Assembly (NCBI GenBank): GCA_013297575.1
Contig: JAAFHO010000264.1
Span: forward strand, 1-7,523
DNA: 7,523 nucleotides
From: Chitinophagales bacterium
GTDB lineage: Bacteria; Bacteroidota; Bacteroidia; Chitinophagales; Saprospiraceae
Direction of reading: 5' to 3'
The translations under genes and the position numbers were made by a program. Below are positions 6,797 to 7,523 of the stretch, one piece after another (position 1 is the stretch's first letter; every line of letters begins with the position of its first letter). Under the pieces are notes generated by a model that was not told the origin of the DNA, ran no database searches, and saw only the letters and a program-made list of their open reading frames with translations.

Positions 6797-7523
6797 CTAG
6801 GCGTTTTTACCAACGCAATTCAAATCTTCAAATGCTTGCTTTAAGCGCGTAACAAAAGTTTTTTCGCCCTCGCGCAACCAAACACGTGGATCGTAAAATT
6901 TCTTGTTGGGCTTGTCGTCACCTTCTGGATTACCGATTTGACCTTGAAGGTAACCTTTTTTCGATTCATAGAAATTACGGATACCTTCCCAGTATGCCCA
7001 TTGCATATCTGTATCAATATTCATTTTGATTGCACCGTATTCAATGGCTTCGCGGATTTCTTGCTGCGACGAACCTGAACCACCATGGAACACAAAATTA
7101 ACTGGTGTTTTGCCTTCCAAACTATATTTTTCCCGAATATACTCTTGTGAATTTTTGAGGATAATAGGTTGTAGTTTTACGTTACCTGGCTTATATACGC
7201 CGTGTACATTACCAAAAGCAGCAGCAATGGTAAAGTTTGGCGATATTTTCCGCAAAGTTTCATATGCATACGCCACTTCTGAAGGCTGCGTGTATAATTT
7301 TGCGGAATCCACATCTGAATTATCAACGCCATCTTCTTCACCGCCGGTTACGCCCAATTCGATTTCGAGGGTCATGCCCATTTTGGTCATACGCTCGAAG
7401 TATTTTGCACATATTTCGATATTCTCGTGCAATGGTTCTTCGGAAAGATCGAGCATGTGGCTGCTGTACAACGGGTAGCCATTTTTTTCGTAAAAACGCT
7501 CACCTGCTTCCAAAAGCCCATCT
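6797..7523 (-). CDS. fbaA: Class II fructose-bisphosphate aldolase, C-terminal two thirds (partial)
   Basis: This cytoplasmic zinc enzyme of glycolysis and gluconeogenesis reversibly splits fructose 1,6-bisphosphate into dihydroxyacetone phosphate and glyceraldehyde 3-phosphate. The gene runs off the right edge: about 241 residues are visible and roughly 119 N-terminal residues are missing by comparison with E. coli FbaA (359). The first visible in-frame residues, DGLLEAGE, fit the middle of the protein, so the TTG at 7513 is an internal leucine codon and not a start. Visible motifs are SSHMLDLSEE, LEIELGVTGGEEDGVDN (zinc Glu174 and the catalytic-loop Glu181/Glu182 in E. coli numbering), GNVHGVY (zinc His226), FHGGSGS (zinc His264) and KMNIDTD. 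The zinc His110 and catalytic Asp109 fall outside the window. The length and the GGEEDGVDN segment place it in the FbaA (class IIA) group. It is followed by its own terminator and appears unrelated to its neighbours. Confidence 0.96.
   Translation of the reverse strand, partial: DGLLEAGERFYEKNGYPLYSSHMLDLSEEPLHENIEICAKYFERMTKMGMTLEIELGVTGGEEDGVDNSDVDSAKLYTQPSEVAYAYETLRKISPNFTIAAAFGNVHGVYKPGNVKLQPIILKNSQEYIREKYSLEGKTPVNFVFHGGSGSSQQEIREAIEYGAIKMNIDTDMQWAYWEGIRNFYESKKGYLQGQIGNPEGDDKPNKKFYDPRVWLREGEKTFVTRLKQAFEDLNCVGKNA

Noticed and set aside
7026..7478. 150-codon plus-strand frame across the aldolase gene
   Set aside because: It lies antisense to strongly conserved aldolase coding sequence and has no recognisable motifs. 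It is a shadow frame.

Overview
The window looks like a chromosomal segment from a member of the Bacteroidota. The reasons are the TAnnTTTG-type promoter boxes, A-rich start regions without clear Shine-Dalgarno sequences, moderate-to-low GC, and gene families common in that phylum. Placement near the Saprospiria/Chitinophagia is only an impression from the protein sequences. Nothing here looks like a phage, transposon, CRISPR array or RNA gene. Most of the window is ordinary housekeeping and accessory metabolism, and I found no clear new system.

Layout. Positions 1-413 hold no convincing complete gene. They contain two strong hairpins (9-34 and 318-352) and a possible leftward promoter box at 72-79. 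selD (selenophosphate synthetase, minus, 414-1454) and an NAD+-dependent DNA ligase (ligA, plus, 1646-3829) are divergent. They share a 191-bp region with a good promoter for ligA and a -7 box for selD. A 140-bp convergent gap (3830-3969) with a perfect 12-bp stem separates ligA from a leftward two-gene operon. That operon is a di-haem (DUF1111-type) lipoprotein (5168-6361) followed, one base later, by an outer-membrane beta-barrel protein (3970-5166). Upstream of it lies a roughly 370-bp non-coding stretch with TTACGG repeats. This stretch ends at the terminator (6729-6774) of a class II fructose-bisphosphate aldolase gene (minus, 6797 to the right edge, N-terminus missing).

How the genes work together. 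Only the di-haem lipoprotein and the beta-barrel are clearly linked, by near-overlap and shared export to the cell envelope. They probably form a surface redox and uptake or export unit of unknown substrate. selD, ligA and fba look like independent transcription units. The least ordinary points are the ligase's altered motif I and zinc-finger residues, the envelope operon with its repeat-bearing upstream region, and selD without any selenium-using partner in view.
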